A DNA stretch of 59,258 bases from Massilia glaciei (GTDB lineage: Bacteria; Pseudomonadota; Gammaproteobacteria; Burkholderiales; Burkholderiaceae_D). The stretch spans positions 1 to 59,258 of the forward strand of contig NZ_PXWF02000182.1 in assembly GCF_003011895.2 (NCBI RefSeq). Reading direction: 5' to 3'. The translations under genes were made by a program, and so were the position numbers. The notes under the pieces are model-generated. The model was not told where the DNA came from. It saw only the letters and a program-made list of their open reading frames with translations, and did not search any database. Positions 26,802 to 34,472 of this stretch are shown here, piece after piece. The number at the start of each line of letters is the position of its first letter. Position 1 is the stretch's first letter.

Positions 26802-27185
26802 CTAGCTCAGGGCAACAGCAGAACTGGTGATCAACATCAGGACAGCGATCGGCGTCCAGATGATGCGTTCCCATTTGCTTGGCGTAGCCATATTGGCGAC
26901 AACGCCTATCGCGCTATAGCCAACGACCGCCCAAACGGCGGCCGCGGACAACTGCGCAAACTCGGGAAGCACCAGGCTGGCGCGTGCGCAGACGATCAGT
27001 CCAAAGGCAAGTAGAAGGAGCCCGGAGAGAACACTCGCAATCCGCATGCGAGCCGGCAGCGTGCCGGGATGGCGGCCTCCAAAAGCCAAGCGACCCCATG
27101 GCATGCCAACAGCCAATGCCAACTGAAAAAGCGAGACAAACAAAACCAGGACCGAAAAAACGATTGCCGCCACGACGGTGCTCAT
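26802..27185 (-). CDS. Small four-helix membrane protein, unknown
   Basis: 127 residues. Four hydrophobic segments are evident (about residues 3-25, 45-67, 75-95, 103-125), with conserved-looking PWGRLAFGGRHPGTLP between the first two. I do not recognise the family; similar small proteins are annotated only as hypothetical membrane proteins. The ATG at 27185 starts the first membrane segment directly; an in-frame start at 27260 adds a Cys/His-rich lead that looks noncoding. It sits between tspO and the FosX-type gene, same strand. Confidence 0.65.
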   Translation of the reverse strand: MSTVVAAIVFSVLVLFVSLFQLALAVGMPWGRLAFGGRHPGTLPARMRIASVLSGLLLLAFGLIVCARASLVLPEFAQLSAAAVWAVVGYSAIGVVANMATPSKWERIIWTPIAVLMLITSSAVALS

Positions 27186-27300
27186 TGGATAAAAATCTGC
27201 AAGGGCTGCTCCAGGGCACCAGCCCCCAAGATAATGAACATGAAAGACGCAGTTTGGCATGTTTCCATTTGATTGAATAGGACCAGGCGAAAGACCTTAT

Positions 27301-27705
27301 TCAGCCCTCGTATCGCCGCAGCCTTTCATGCAGCGTACCTGTGTGTAGCTCAAAAAGGTGGTTGTCGAAATCGTAGAAGTATAGGGAGTGGCCTTCTCCC
27401 TCGACCCTTTTGCGAGCGGATCTGATCTCCACGCCAAGCGACCCCAGTCTTGCCTCAAACGGAGCAAGTTCCGCCTCTGTGATCCTGAAAGCCAGATGGC
27501 CATACGTGCGCTCTGTCGGTGGCTCGCCTTCCATCGCAGCTATCCAAATATCGCCAAGCAGGAAGAATTTTTCTTTGGAAAGGGAGAATGTCCTTGTGCC
27601 ACTGTCGTACACCTCCCGCGCCCCGAGGCCCTCGCACAGGAACGACGTCATGCGATCAAGATCTCGCACGACGAATGTGATGTGACTGATCGCCTCAATA
27701 CCCAT
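27301..27705 (-). CDS. fosX: FosX-type fosfomycin resistance hydrolase
   Basis: 134 residues, the family length. A vicinal-oxygen-chelate fold very close to FosX: FSLSKEKFFLLGDIWIAAME, ERTYGHLAFRI, VEGEGHSLYFYDFDNHLFEL and HTGTLHERLRRY. Predicted Mn(II) ligands are His8, His70 and Glu119. Glu45 (SLSKE) matches the Glu44 general base that makes FosX a water-using epoxide hydrolase rather than a thiol transferase. I chose ATG 27705, with AGGTGG upstream, over a GTG at 27717. It is an intrinsic environmental resistance gene candidate; no mobile element is attached to it. Confidence 0.88.
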   Translation of the reverse strand: MGIEAISHITFVVRDLDRMTSFLCEGLGAREVYDSGTRTFSLSKEKFFLLGDIWIAAMEGEPPTERTYGHLAFRITEAELAPFEARLGSLGVEIRSARKRVEGEGHSLYFYDFDNHLFELHTGTLHERLRRYEG

Positions 27706-27804
27706 TTGGTCCGCCACCTGAGTTGAGCCGGCCGCGAAGCGGCATCCTGACAGTGTCCATGAGGATGCCTAGCCGGTTGACTAACGCCGAATGTCAGCCC
27801 TCAA

Positions 27805-28251
27805 TCAGAGGATCCGGATTTGCGACGCATCGGTGACGAGGACATGCGTCTGGTAGTAGTACTTCCCGGTCTGCTTGTCGTCGACGATGAAGTCGATCCG
27901 CACCCGGCGAGCCGTGCCGGCCACAAGGATGCGCTTGCCTTTCAGTGCGACCTCAGGTGGCGACTTAAGTAAGGATTCCAGCTCAGCGGCAGCCCCTGGC
28001 GTTAACGCGACAGATAGGTTTCGGGAATTGCGGTAATCAAGCTCGGAGTTCAAGTAAACTTTTTTCGTGTGACCGGTGGCCTTAACGGTCAGCGCAAATA
28101 CACCCGTGACGCCGCTTTGCGGTGCGGCCGCCGCGCCGAGAACGGCCTGTCCTGGGTCGATCCAGGATGATGTGGCAGGCATAGGCGCGGTTGCGCACCC
28201 TGTTGCCAAAACGAAAACAAGGGAAAAGGCTGCCAGCTTCTTACAAGTCAT
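27805..28251 (-). CDS. Predicted lipoprotein, unknown function
   Basis: 148 residues. A signal with lipobox LATGC ends at about residue 19. The mature protein is beta-rich, with VFALTVKATGHTKKVYLNSE, DYRNSRNLSVAL and a final GKYYYQTHVLVTDASQIRI. No enzyme motif is visible; the pattern suggests a small periplasmic beta-barrel or OB-like binding domain. It lies between the FosX gene and the LytTR regulator, all on the minus strand but with gaps over 100 bp. Confidence 0.7.
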   Translation of the reverse strand: MTCKKLAAFSLVFVLATGCATAPMPATSSWIDPGQAVLGAAAAPQSGVTGVFALTVKATGHTKKVYLNSELDYRNSRNLSVALTPGAAAELESLLKSPPEVALKGKRILVAGTARRVRIDFIVDDKQTGKYYYQTHVLVTDASQIRIL

Positions 28252-28393
28252 ATCGATTTTTCCTTGAGTGCGGTCATTTGTGGGGTTGCCACTTTACCAT
28301 CTATCGAAAACATCGCCGTTGTTTTTTTGATTGGATGGTCTGGCCGGCAACGTGTTCGCGATCCACCGAACTAATGCTGCCGGCAACCCGGCC

Positions 28394-29137
28394 TCACATC
28401 TGTCTGAACAAGGCCTGATACTGCAACGACACCTTGATCCGTTCAGACCGGTCTTTCAGTATCACTTCCATGTTTTCATCGATCCGCACCACGCTCACGA
28501 CCTGCCTCAGGTTCACCACCGAGCTGCGATGCACCTGCCAGAACCACTGTGGATCGAGCTGCCCTGTCAGTTGTTTCAACGGCATCCGAATCAGTGCCTC
28601 GCCATCGGCCGTGACGACGCGGGTGTACTTGGCGTCCGATTCAAAGTAATGCACCTCGTCGACGTGGATCAGGCGCACCTGTGCGCCGACCGAGGCCTTG
28701 ATCCACTGCAGCGGCGGCGCCGCCTTCGGCACCTCGACCGGCGGCGGGTCTGGTCTCGCTTGCGCGGTGCCCAGCTGCGCCAGGCGCTCCTGCAGGCGGC
28801 GCACCACGGTCACCAGGCGCGGCAGCTCGACCGGTTTGAGCACATAGTCCACCACACCCTTCTCGAACGCCGACACCGCATAGTGGTCGTAGGCCGACAC
28901 GATCACCACCAGGGTCTGCTCGCCGACCGCCTCGGCCACCTGCAAGCCACTCATGCCAGGCATGCGGATGTCCAGGAAGGCGAGGGGGGGCCGATGGGTG
29001 CGAATCGCCTGGAACGCCGACGGGCCGTCGCAGGCGCTCGCCACCACCCGCAGCTCGGGCCAGACCAGCGCCAGCGCGTCGGCCAGTCCGGCAAGGGCGA
29101 ATGGTTCATCGTCAGCGATGACGGCGGTCAAGGTCAT
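28394..29137 (-). CDS. LytTR-family response regulator
   Basis: 247 residues. REC domain 3-120 (VIADDEPFALAGL, phospho-Asp in LAFLDIRMPGMSG, Lys in DYVLKPVELPRL), a proline-rich linker, then a LytTR DNA-binding domain about 150-245 (DEVHYFESDAKYTRVV, IRMPLKQLTGQL, WFWQVHRSSVVNLRQV). The start overlaps the kinase stop as ATGA, so kinase and regulator are translationally coupled. LytTR proteins bind tandem direct repeats and often control envelope, secretion or biofilm genes. The target is not visible here. Confidence 0.93.
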   Translation of the reverse strand: MTLTAVIADDEPFALAGLADALALVWPELRVVASACDGPSAFQAIRTHRPPLAFLDIRMPGMSGLQVAEAVGEQTLVVIVSAYDHYAVSAFEKGVVDYVLKPVELPRLVTVVRRLQERLAQLGTAQARPDPPPVEVPKAAPPLQWIKASVGAQVRLIHVDEVHYFESDAKYTRVVTADGEALIRMPLKQLTGQLDPQWFWQVHRSSVVNLRQVVSVVRIDENMEVILKDRSERIKVSLQYQALFRQM

Positions 29138-30285
29138 ATGGAACTTTCAGGAATGCTGACGGTGGCACACACGCCCCCGCCGGGCGCGTCGGCAATATCG
29201 AGCCGCGCGCGGCCTTGGTATGCCACGGCCAGGCGATCGCGGATATTGACCAGGCCCACGCCGGTGCCGACCGTATCGCCGGCGCCGAAGCCGGGCCCGT
29301 TGTCCCGCACCGTGATGTCGATGCGCGCCTGCCCGCCATGCGCCACGCGCGCGGCCCGCACCGCGATGCCGACCGGTCCGGGCTTGAGTTCGACGCCATG
29401 TTTGATGGCGTTTTCAACCAGGGTATGGATGATCAAGGTGGGAAACGGCACCTCCGCCAGTGCCGGATCGAATTGCACGTCCACCTCAAGCCGGCCGCCC
29501 ATGCGCACGCGCACGATGTTCAAGTAGGTTTTGACCAAGCCAAATTCGCGCCCCAGGACCGAGCCGGTGCCACGCACATCCGGGATGGCCTGGCGCAAAT
29601 AGCTGATCAATTGCGTCAACAGGAAATCGGCGTTCTCGGGATCCTTGCGCACCAGATGCTGGACGCTGGCCAAGGTGTTGAACAAAAAATGCGGTTCAAT
29701 TTGTGCCTGCAGCAAGGTGAGCCGGGCTTCCGCCAGCGCCTGGCCTTGCTCGGCGGAGTGGCGTTTGAGCGCTTCGCTGCTCAAGCGTTCATGCCACTGG
29801 TGCACATACGCGAAGCGCAAATAGCTCAACGCGACCAGGACGCCGACCATTAGCTCCGGAAGGAACCACAAAAACGAGGGCATCGCCGCGAGTGTTTGAA
29901 TTCTTGCGGCCAAAAAGAGTATCAGATGCCCGGCGGGCAAACCCAACAAGACCGTCAGTCCCGCCCATTTCAGGAATTCCGCTGTCGTTGGCGCCCGCTC
30001 GGAATGTTTGTCGATTGCCATCGCCAATAGCCAGCTCACGAAAAAGACGACCACCCCGCACGTGACAGCCGCGTTTAAGGCCCAGGTGTCGTCAGTTTGA
30101 TCCTTCGTGAACCACACGGCGACGAGCAGCAGTACGACGCCCAGCACCATCGTGAACTGCGCGATGATGGCGCCGCGCGACAGGCGCGACATCCACACCC
30201 CGGTCTTGGGTGACATGTCGCCACCTTCATTGATCAGATCGCGCGCATGCTTCAATCCCGCCCAGCTGTTTTTTAGATATTTCAT
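29134..30285 (-). CDS. LytS-like membrane sensor histidine kinase
   Basis: 383 residues. Four hydrophobic segments in the N-terminal half (about 38-60, 72-95, 108-130, 137-157), then the His_kinase domain LLQAQIEPHFLFNTLASVQH (phospho-His in PHFLFN) and the ATPase domain (LVENAIKHGVELKPGPVGI, DNGPGFGAGDTVGTGVGLVN). It pairs with the LytTR regulator at 28394. The ATG at 30285 has GGAAAC upstream and starts MKYLKNSWAGLKHAR; the reading frame stays open far upstream but that part is not protein-like. A 284-bp region with no clear gene (30286-30569) precedes it. Confidence 0.9.
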   Translation of the reverse strand: MKYLKNSWAGLKHARDLINEGGDMSPKTGVWMSRLSRGAIIAQFTMVLGVVLLLVAVWFTKDQTDDTWALNAAVTCGVVVFFVSWLLAMAIDKHSERAPTTAEFLKWAGLTVLLGLPAGHLILFLAARIQTLAAMPSFLWFLPELMVGVLVALSYLRFAYVHQWHERLSSEALKRHSAEQGQALAEARLTLLQAQIEPHFLFNTLASVQHLVRKDPENADFLLTQLISYLRQAIPDVRGTGSVLGREFGLVKTYLNIVRVRMGGRLEVDVQFDPALAEVPFPTLIIHTLVENAIKHGVELKPGPVGIAVRAARVAHGGQARIDITVRDNGPGFGAGDTVGTGVGLVNIRDRLAVAYQGRARLDIADAPGGGVCATVSIPESSI

Positions 30286-30569
30286 GATGTTTCCAGTGTA
30301 GTTGTTCAGTTTGCCGCAGGCAATGCATACCTCGAAGCCGCCTCCGGTTCGCATCAGGCACCACCGATCGCGTGCGCTTGGCCACATCGGCTGGCATCTG
30401 CCATTGATATCGATGGCTGCACGATAAAGCTTGTTCCCCACGGCGGGAGGCAGGCTGCGACGAATCCCGGCTGGCGCGGTTTCGGTGCCGGATTGACGCG
30501 ACGAACAGGGAAAGCGGTGTGCGAAGGACGACGCGACGTGGCGGTGCGCGGCGCAGCCGCGCTTGCCCA

Positions 30570-31126
30570 TCAAGCGTTCAAAGCAATGGGCCGCCAGGGC
30601 GCCAAGCACGACAAGACTGCGTCCTTGACGGGAGCGGGCGCTTCCTCCGCCCACGATCTGATGCATGCCTCCATGTACTGCGGGAAGGAAATGTAGCGGT
30701 GCTCTCCAAGAAGTCTGGGGGGAGACCAATACTGAATCGCGTACTCGCCAGTCGATAGATCGAAGCTGCCTGCATCGAGGCAGTCGTAGTCGGCATCGCA
30801 GCCATGATTGATCGGAATAAATGCTGCTGGCTTTACAAACTCCCAGCGGCCGCGTCCGCCGACCACGCGGCGCCGAATCTTGCGGGCACGGGCGGCCAGA
30901 TGCAGGATGTGGTGCGCAGAATCAAAGTCTTCGCCGAGACTGGCGAGCCAATGTTGGCACGCGCTCGTGTTGGCGGCGAACCATACGAGAGAGTCTGGAA
31001 GCCGGATCGACAGCCCCTCGTTGATACGTTGAATGCTCCTTTCGGTGGGCGGGAAGGGGCAAGCGCCCGGCCTCCTGGGAAAAGGGCCCCATATGCACGG
31101 GCGAGATCTGCGATGTGAGTGGTCAT
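30570..31126 (-). pseudogene. SMI1/KNR4 (SUKH)-type protein, frameshifted
   Basis: Two frames join into one SUKH-like protein. The first starts at ATG 31126 (MTTHIADLARAYGALF, then SRPP); the second carries TERSIQRINEGLSIRLPDSL, VWFAANTSACQHWLASLGED, FVKPAAFIPINHGCDADYDC, LDAGSFDLSTGEYAIQYW and HRYISFPQYMEACIRSWAEE. One extra C in the CCC run (plus-strand GGG at 31047-31049) would restore a single frame. SUKH proteins are commonly immunity partners of polymorphic or contact-dependent toxins, though many act elsewhere; no toxin gene is adjacent. Real decay and consensus error cannot be separated here. Confidence 0.7.
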
Positions 31127-31245
31127 GTGGTCCGACGGTCGGGTAGCCCGGACGCGGCTACCGCGCCCGGCCCCCAAGAACTGTACGTGCAAGTTTCGCG
31201 GCACAAAGCTCAATTTTTGTAAAGGCATCCTTCGACACTCGGCAG

Positions 31246-32093
31246 TCATCGCGTATTCCCCAATTTTTCGAATTTTCCGTTTCGATAAGCGAACAAGGTG
31301 TCGGTGAGGCCGTAAGTGGCTTTTTGCAAGGATTTGGTGGCCAGCTCGCGGAGGTTGGCAATGCCTTCGCGACTTTTGGACCCGGTAGCCAGGAGAAGAT
31401 CGCGCGCCGGAATCGCTACAACGATGTCTCTGTCAACTTGAAATGTACCGTCCAAAGTTCGTTGACAAGCAATAGGCACGCTTCAAAGTCTCCGCCGGCG
31501 GTGACCATGGATAAAACAGGCCCTTTGTGGATCTCAATTTTCGGGAGAATCTTCTTGAGATTGCTAACCGCGAGTGCCCTTACCTGCGTTCGAGAAACGC
31601 CGATTTCTTCCAGATGCTTCCAGGTCAGGTAACGTATGTTCGTCGGGCTGTCCTCGGCGTACACGATGACGAGCCGCTCGTTAAATTCCTCGAAGGCGTT
31701 CTCCAATGGTTCCTTTGCGCCGCGATCCCGCAGCGACTGGGTGATTTCACTTAGCCACTGTCGATCTTTGATGATTGGAACGATGCGCGCTCGATCGATT
31801 CTTACTTCATCTTTTGTTATCGCCAGGTAAGAAACGGTGTAGCGTTGAATTACATCTTCAATGGCTTTGGGGTCGTGAAGATACTCTTTGTATGCGTTGT
31901 CCAAAAACGCGGTTGAGGCTTCCCCTTCGGCGTTGGTGAGCTGGAGCTCAAGATCTGTTTTCACCGTTGTTTTGGTTGATGGACTGGCCAGCCTTAACGC
32001 CTTTGCATACGCCACAGTTAACTGCGATGGTGTCATTGCTTGTGCGCAAGAAAAACAAAAAAGGGAAGCTAGTAGAATGAACAGGCGTTTCAT
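31246..32093 (-). pseudogene. Exported DUF1444-family protein, frameshifted
   Basis: ATG 32093 (GAGG upstream) starts a Sec signal, MKRLFILLASLFCFSCAQA, followed by a DUF1444-like body (VTAGGDFEACLLLVNELW). The frame is then lost; the conserved C-terminus continues in another frame as DGTFQVDRDIVVAIPARDLL, LATGSKSREGIANLRELA and YGLTDTLFAYRNGKFEKLG. One added G in the GG of the tryptophan codon (plus strand 31452-31453) would join them as ELWDGTFQ. DUF1444 has no assigned activity; most members are cytosolic, so the signal peptide is notable. GC content looks lower than in the flanks, which suggests transfer together with the SUKH gene. Confidence 0.7.
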
Positions 32094-32497
32094 GTAGTGC
32101 CTCAACGTTGACGTGATCGGACCGCCGCCCGAAAATCCGAACCATGAACTGCGCCGTTCCCGGATTGCGCAATGAACGGCGCGCTTCCGGCGCAGCCCGC
32201 TTTACGCGAATGGTAGTTGCTCGCGCACATGCTTAACCCGATGCTCGCAGAAACCTTGGTCGTTCAAATCCGGGAAGTCAATTGGAAGGATTGTTAATTA
32301 AAAATTAAGCAACCGTGCGACTTTAACACATCAAAAATAGAGGGCGCTTGTCGACCACCGAGCTTGCGAAGCTCATCGATTGGGTGGGAAATTTTTTCAG
32401 GGACGCCATCCGTGTGGTCTCTGCCGCAGACCGGTTTGCCCGAGGTCCGCATCGGCCAGCAGGAAATATTTTTGTCCCATGCAACCCAACCGGCGCC
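32094..32497. other. 404-bp intergenic region, no gene
   Basis: No credible ORF. The stretch 32271-32345 is strongly AT-rich and could hold the DUF1444 promoter. A small hairpin GAGCTT-GCG-AAGCTC lies at 32360-32374, without a T tract, downstream of the LytTR gene. Confidence 0.5.
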
Positions 32498-33313
32498 CTA
32501 CATCTGCTTGAACTGGTCCATGTAGTTGCGGCTGACCACCAGCTGTTCGCTGCGCCCCTTGAGCTTGACCATGAGGCGCCCGCGCAGATCGGTGCGGGTG
32601 CCCGCGACATGGCTGGCGGCGACGATCACGCCGCGGTGGATCTGCCAGAATTGCGCCTCGTCGAGCTGCTCGCGCAGTTTGCTCAGCGGCGTGCGGATCA
32701 GGCATTCGCCCTCCTGCAGGAACACGCTCGTGTACTTGTCGTTGCTCTGGAAATAAACCACCTCTTCGATCGCGATCAGGCGCGTCTCCTGGCCCTGCGC
32801 GGCGCGGATCCATTGCAGCTGCGCGGCGCGCGGCGCGGGCGCGACCGCTGGCCCCAGCCCCAGCCCCAGCCCCAGCCCCAGCCCGGGCAGTTGCGCCAGC
32901 AGGGCTTGCAGCGCCGCCGCCGGCGGGGCCGCCCGCCTGCCCGCCAGCGCGGTTTTGAGCTTGTTGACGGTGCGCGCCAGCCGTTCGAGCGTGACTGGCT
33001 TGAGCAGATAATCGACCGCCTCGCGCTCGAACGCGTCGACCGCGTAGCGCTCGTGCGCGGTGACGAACACGATGCGCGGCGCATGCGCGTCGGCGGCCAG
33101 GCGCGCCGCGAGGTCGATCCCGTTCAGGCCCGGCATTTGTATGTCGAGGAACACCACGTCGGGCGCCTCGTCGTCGATCAGGCGCAGCGCCTCGACGCCG
33201 TTGGTTGCCCTGGCCACGATGCGCAGCTCCGGCCAGGCGATGGCCAGCTGGGACGCGAGGTAGTCGAGCAGGTGCGGCTCGTCGTCGGCGATCAGGGCGC
33301 GTGGATGGTCGAT
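32498..33313 (-). CDS. LytTR-family response regulator, start codon unclear
   Basis: The coding frame is intact through a full REC domain (ALIADDEPHLLDYL, phospho-Asp in VVFLDIQMPGLNG, Lys in DYLLKPVTLERL), a long glycine-leucine linker and a LytTR domain (EEVVYFQSNDKYTSVF, FWQIHRGVIVAASHV). No ATG, GTG or TTG exists before the acidic pocket: the frame opens after a TGA inside the kinase gene, and the first standard codon is a GTG at 33217, inside REC, which would remove DDE. Use of ATC at 33313, which has AGGA 9 nt upstream, is possible, as is a sequence error. It overlaps the kinase gene end. Predicted partner: the kinase at 33292-34455. Confidence 0.8.
   Translation of the reverse strand: MDHPRALIADDEPHLLDYLASQLAIAWPELRIVARATNGVEALRLIDDEAPDVVFLDIQMPGLNGIDLAARLAADAHAPRIVFVTAHERYAVDAFEREAVDYLLKPVTLERLARTVNKLKTALAGRRAAPPAAALQALLAQLPGLGLGLGLGLGPAVAPAPRAAQLQWIRAAQGQETRLIAIEEVVYFQSNDKYTSVFLQEGECLIRTPLSKLREQLDEAQFWQIHRGVIVAASHVAGTRTDLRGRLMVKLKGRSEQLVVSRNYMDQFKQM
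32852..32881. repeat. Hexanucleotide repeat CCCCAG x5 inside the LytTR gene
   Basis: Five perfect copies of CCCCAG (32852-32881) encode a Gly-Leu repeat in the linker between REC and LytTR. A 6-bp unit changes linker length without breaking the frame. Confidence 0.9.
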
Positions 33314-34455
33314 GGCGGCGATTCCTGTAAGGGCAGCAGCACGCGCACGGTGACGCCGCCGGGTTCATTTTCGAGCAATTGTACCTGAGCGGCGCCGCCA
33401 TACAAGCTGCGCAGCCGAGCCCGCAGGTTGCCCAGGCCGACCCCGCCCCCCGGTTTGGAAGGCGCGTTGCCAAGGCCGACACCCGTGTCGCTCACCTCGA
33501 TGCACAACAGCGCGCCCCGCAGGTGCGCGCGCACGACGATCTCGCCGCCCTCGATCTTGGGCTCGAGCCCGTGCGCGACCGCGTTCTCGATGATCGGCTG
33601 CAGCAGCATCGGCGCGATCGCCAGCTCGCGGCAGCCGGGGCCGGCCTCGATCCGGTAGCGCAGGCGCGCGCCCATGCGCACCGCGAGCACGTCGAGGTAG
33701 GCGCCGGCCAGCGTCAGTTCGGCCCCCACCGTGGAGCGGTCGGCGCGGCTCGCCGCCAGGCTGGCGCGCAGGTAGTCGATGAAGCGCTCGAGCATGTGGC
33801 GCGCCTCTTTGGGCCGGCTGTCGATCAGGCTGACCACGTTGGCCAGCGTGTTGTACAAGAAGTGCGGTTCGATCTGCGCCTGCAGCGCGCGCAGGCGCGC
33901 CTCGGCCAGCAACTGGGCGGCGGCGGCGATCTGCTCGCTCTGGCGCGCCGCCAGAATTTCGCCCGAGATGCGCCGCTCGCCGGCCAGGAACACCAGGAAC
34001 ATGAAGGCGGCGGCGAACAGCGCGAAGCCGAACAGGGGCGCGAAATGGGTCCCCGCGCGCAGATACGCGAGCGGGCTCACGCCTTTGAGCAGCGCGCTGC
34101 CGATGGCGATGCCGGCCACCACGCACAGGCCCACCACGCCCACCTGGTAGAGCACCCGCGGCGCGCCGCGCGCGCGCCCGGGCCAGCCGCCGAGCAGGGC
34201 GTTGAGCGCGAGCAGGCTGGCGTGGATCAGGTAGCCGACGATGTTCGAGATCAGGAGCATCGGCAGCAGGTAGGCCGAAAACGGCGCGCCGCGGCGCGCG
34301 AAAAACGCGTTGGCGGCGGCCAGGAACAGCGCGATCAGGCAGTTCCACAAGCCCGTGTAGAGCAGGTCGCGCGCCGGCGAGGCCGGCCAGCGCCGGAACA
34401 GCGGGATCAGGTCGAGCGGATGCGAGGAGGGCGCCTGCGGCGCGCTGTTGTCCAT
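33292..34455 (-). CDS. LytS-like membrane sensor histidine kinase
   Basis: 387 residues. The N-terminal half has four to five membrane segments (about 28-50, 58-85, 103-125, 138-160). Then comes the His_kinase domain RALQAQIEPHFLYNTLANVV (phospho-His in PHFLYN) and the ATPase domain (PIIENAVAHGLEPKIEGGEI; DTGVGLGNAP; GVGLGNLRARL). The gene starts 17 nt after the carotenoid oxygenase stop and its 3' end overlaps the LytTR regulator, so all appear to be one transcript. The membrane half could sense a hydrophobic ligand. It is paralogous in type to the kinase at 29134 but with different membrane sequence. Confidence 0.9.
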   Translation of the reverse strand: MDNSAPQAPSSHPLDLIPLFRRWPASPARDLLYTGLWNCLIALFLAAANAFFARRGAPFSAYLLPMLLISNIVGYLIHASLLALNALLGGWPGRARGAPRVLYQVGVVGLCVVAGIAIGSALLKGVSPLAYLRAGTHFAPLFGFALFAAAFMFLVFLAGERRISGEILAARQSEQIAAAAQLLAEARLRALQAQIEPHFLYNTLANVVSLIDSRPKEARHMLERFIDYLRASLAASRADRSTVGAELTLAGAYLDVLAVRMGARLRYRIEAGPGCRELAIAPMLLQPIIENAVAHGLEPKIEGGEIVVRAHLRGALLCIEVSDTGVGLGNAPSKPGGGVGLGNLRARLRSLYGGAAQVQLLENEPGGVTVRVLLPLQESPPSTIHAP

Positions 34456-34472
34456 GGTGGTTCCAGTCTGAA

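Noticed and set aside
25700-28251. Genomic island boundaries
   Set aside because: Base composition appears lower in GC, but there is no integrase, tRNA or direct repeat at the edges, so island status is not claimed.
30286-30729. N-terminal extension of the LytS-like kinase
   Set aside because: The frame is open but lacks membrane segments or conserved sequence, and a good start with a ribosome-binding site exists at 30285.
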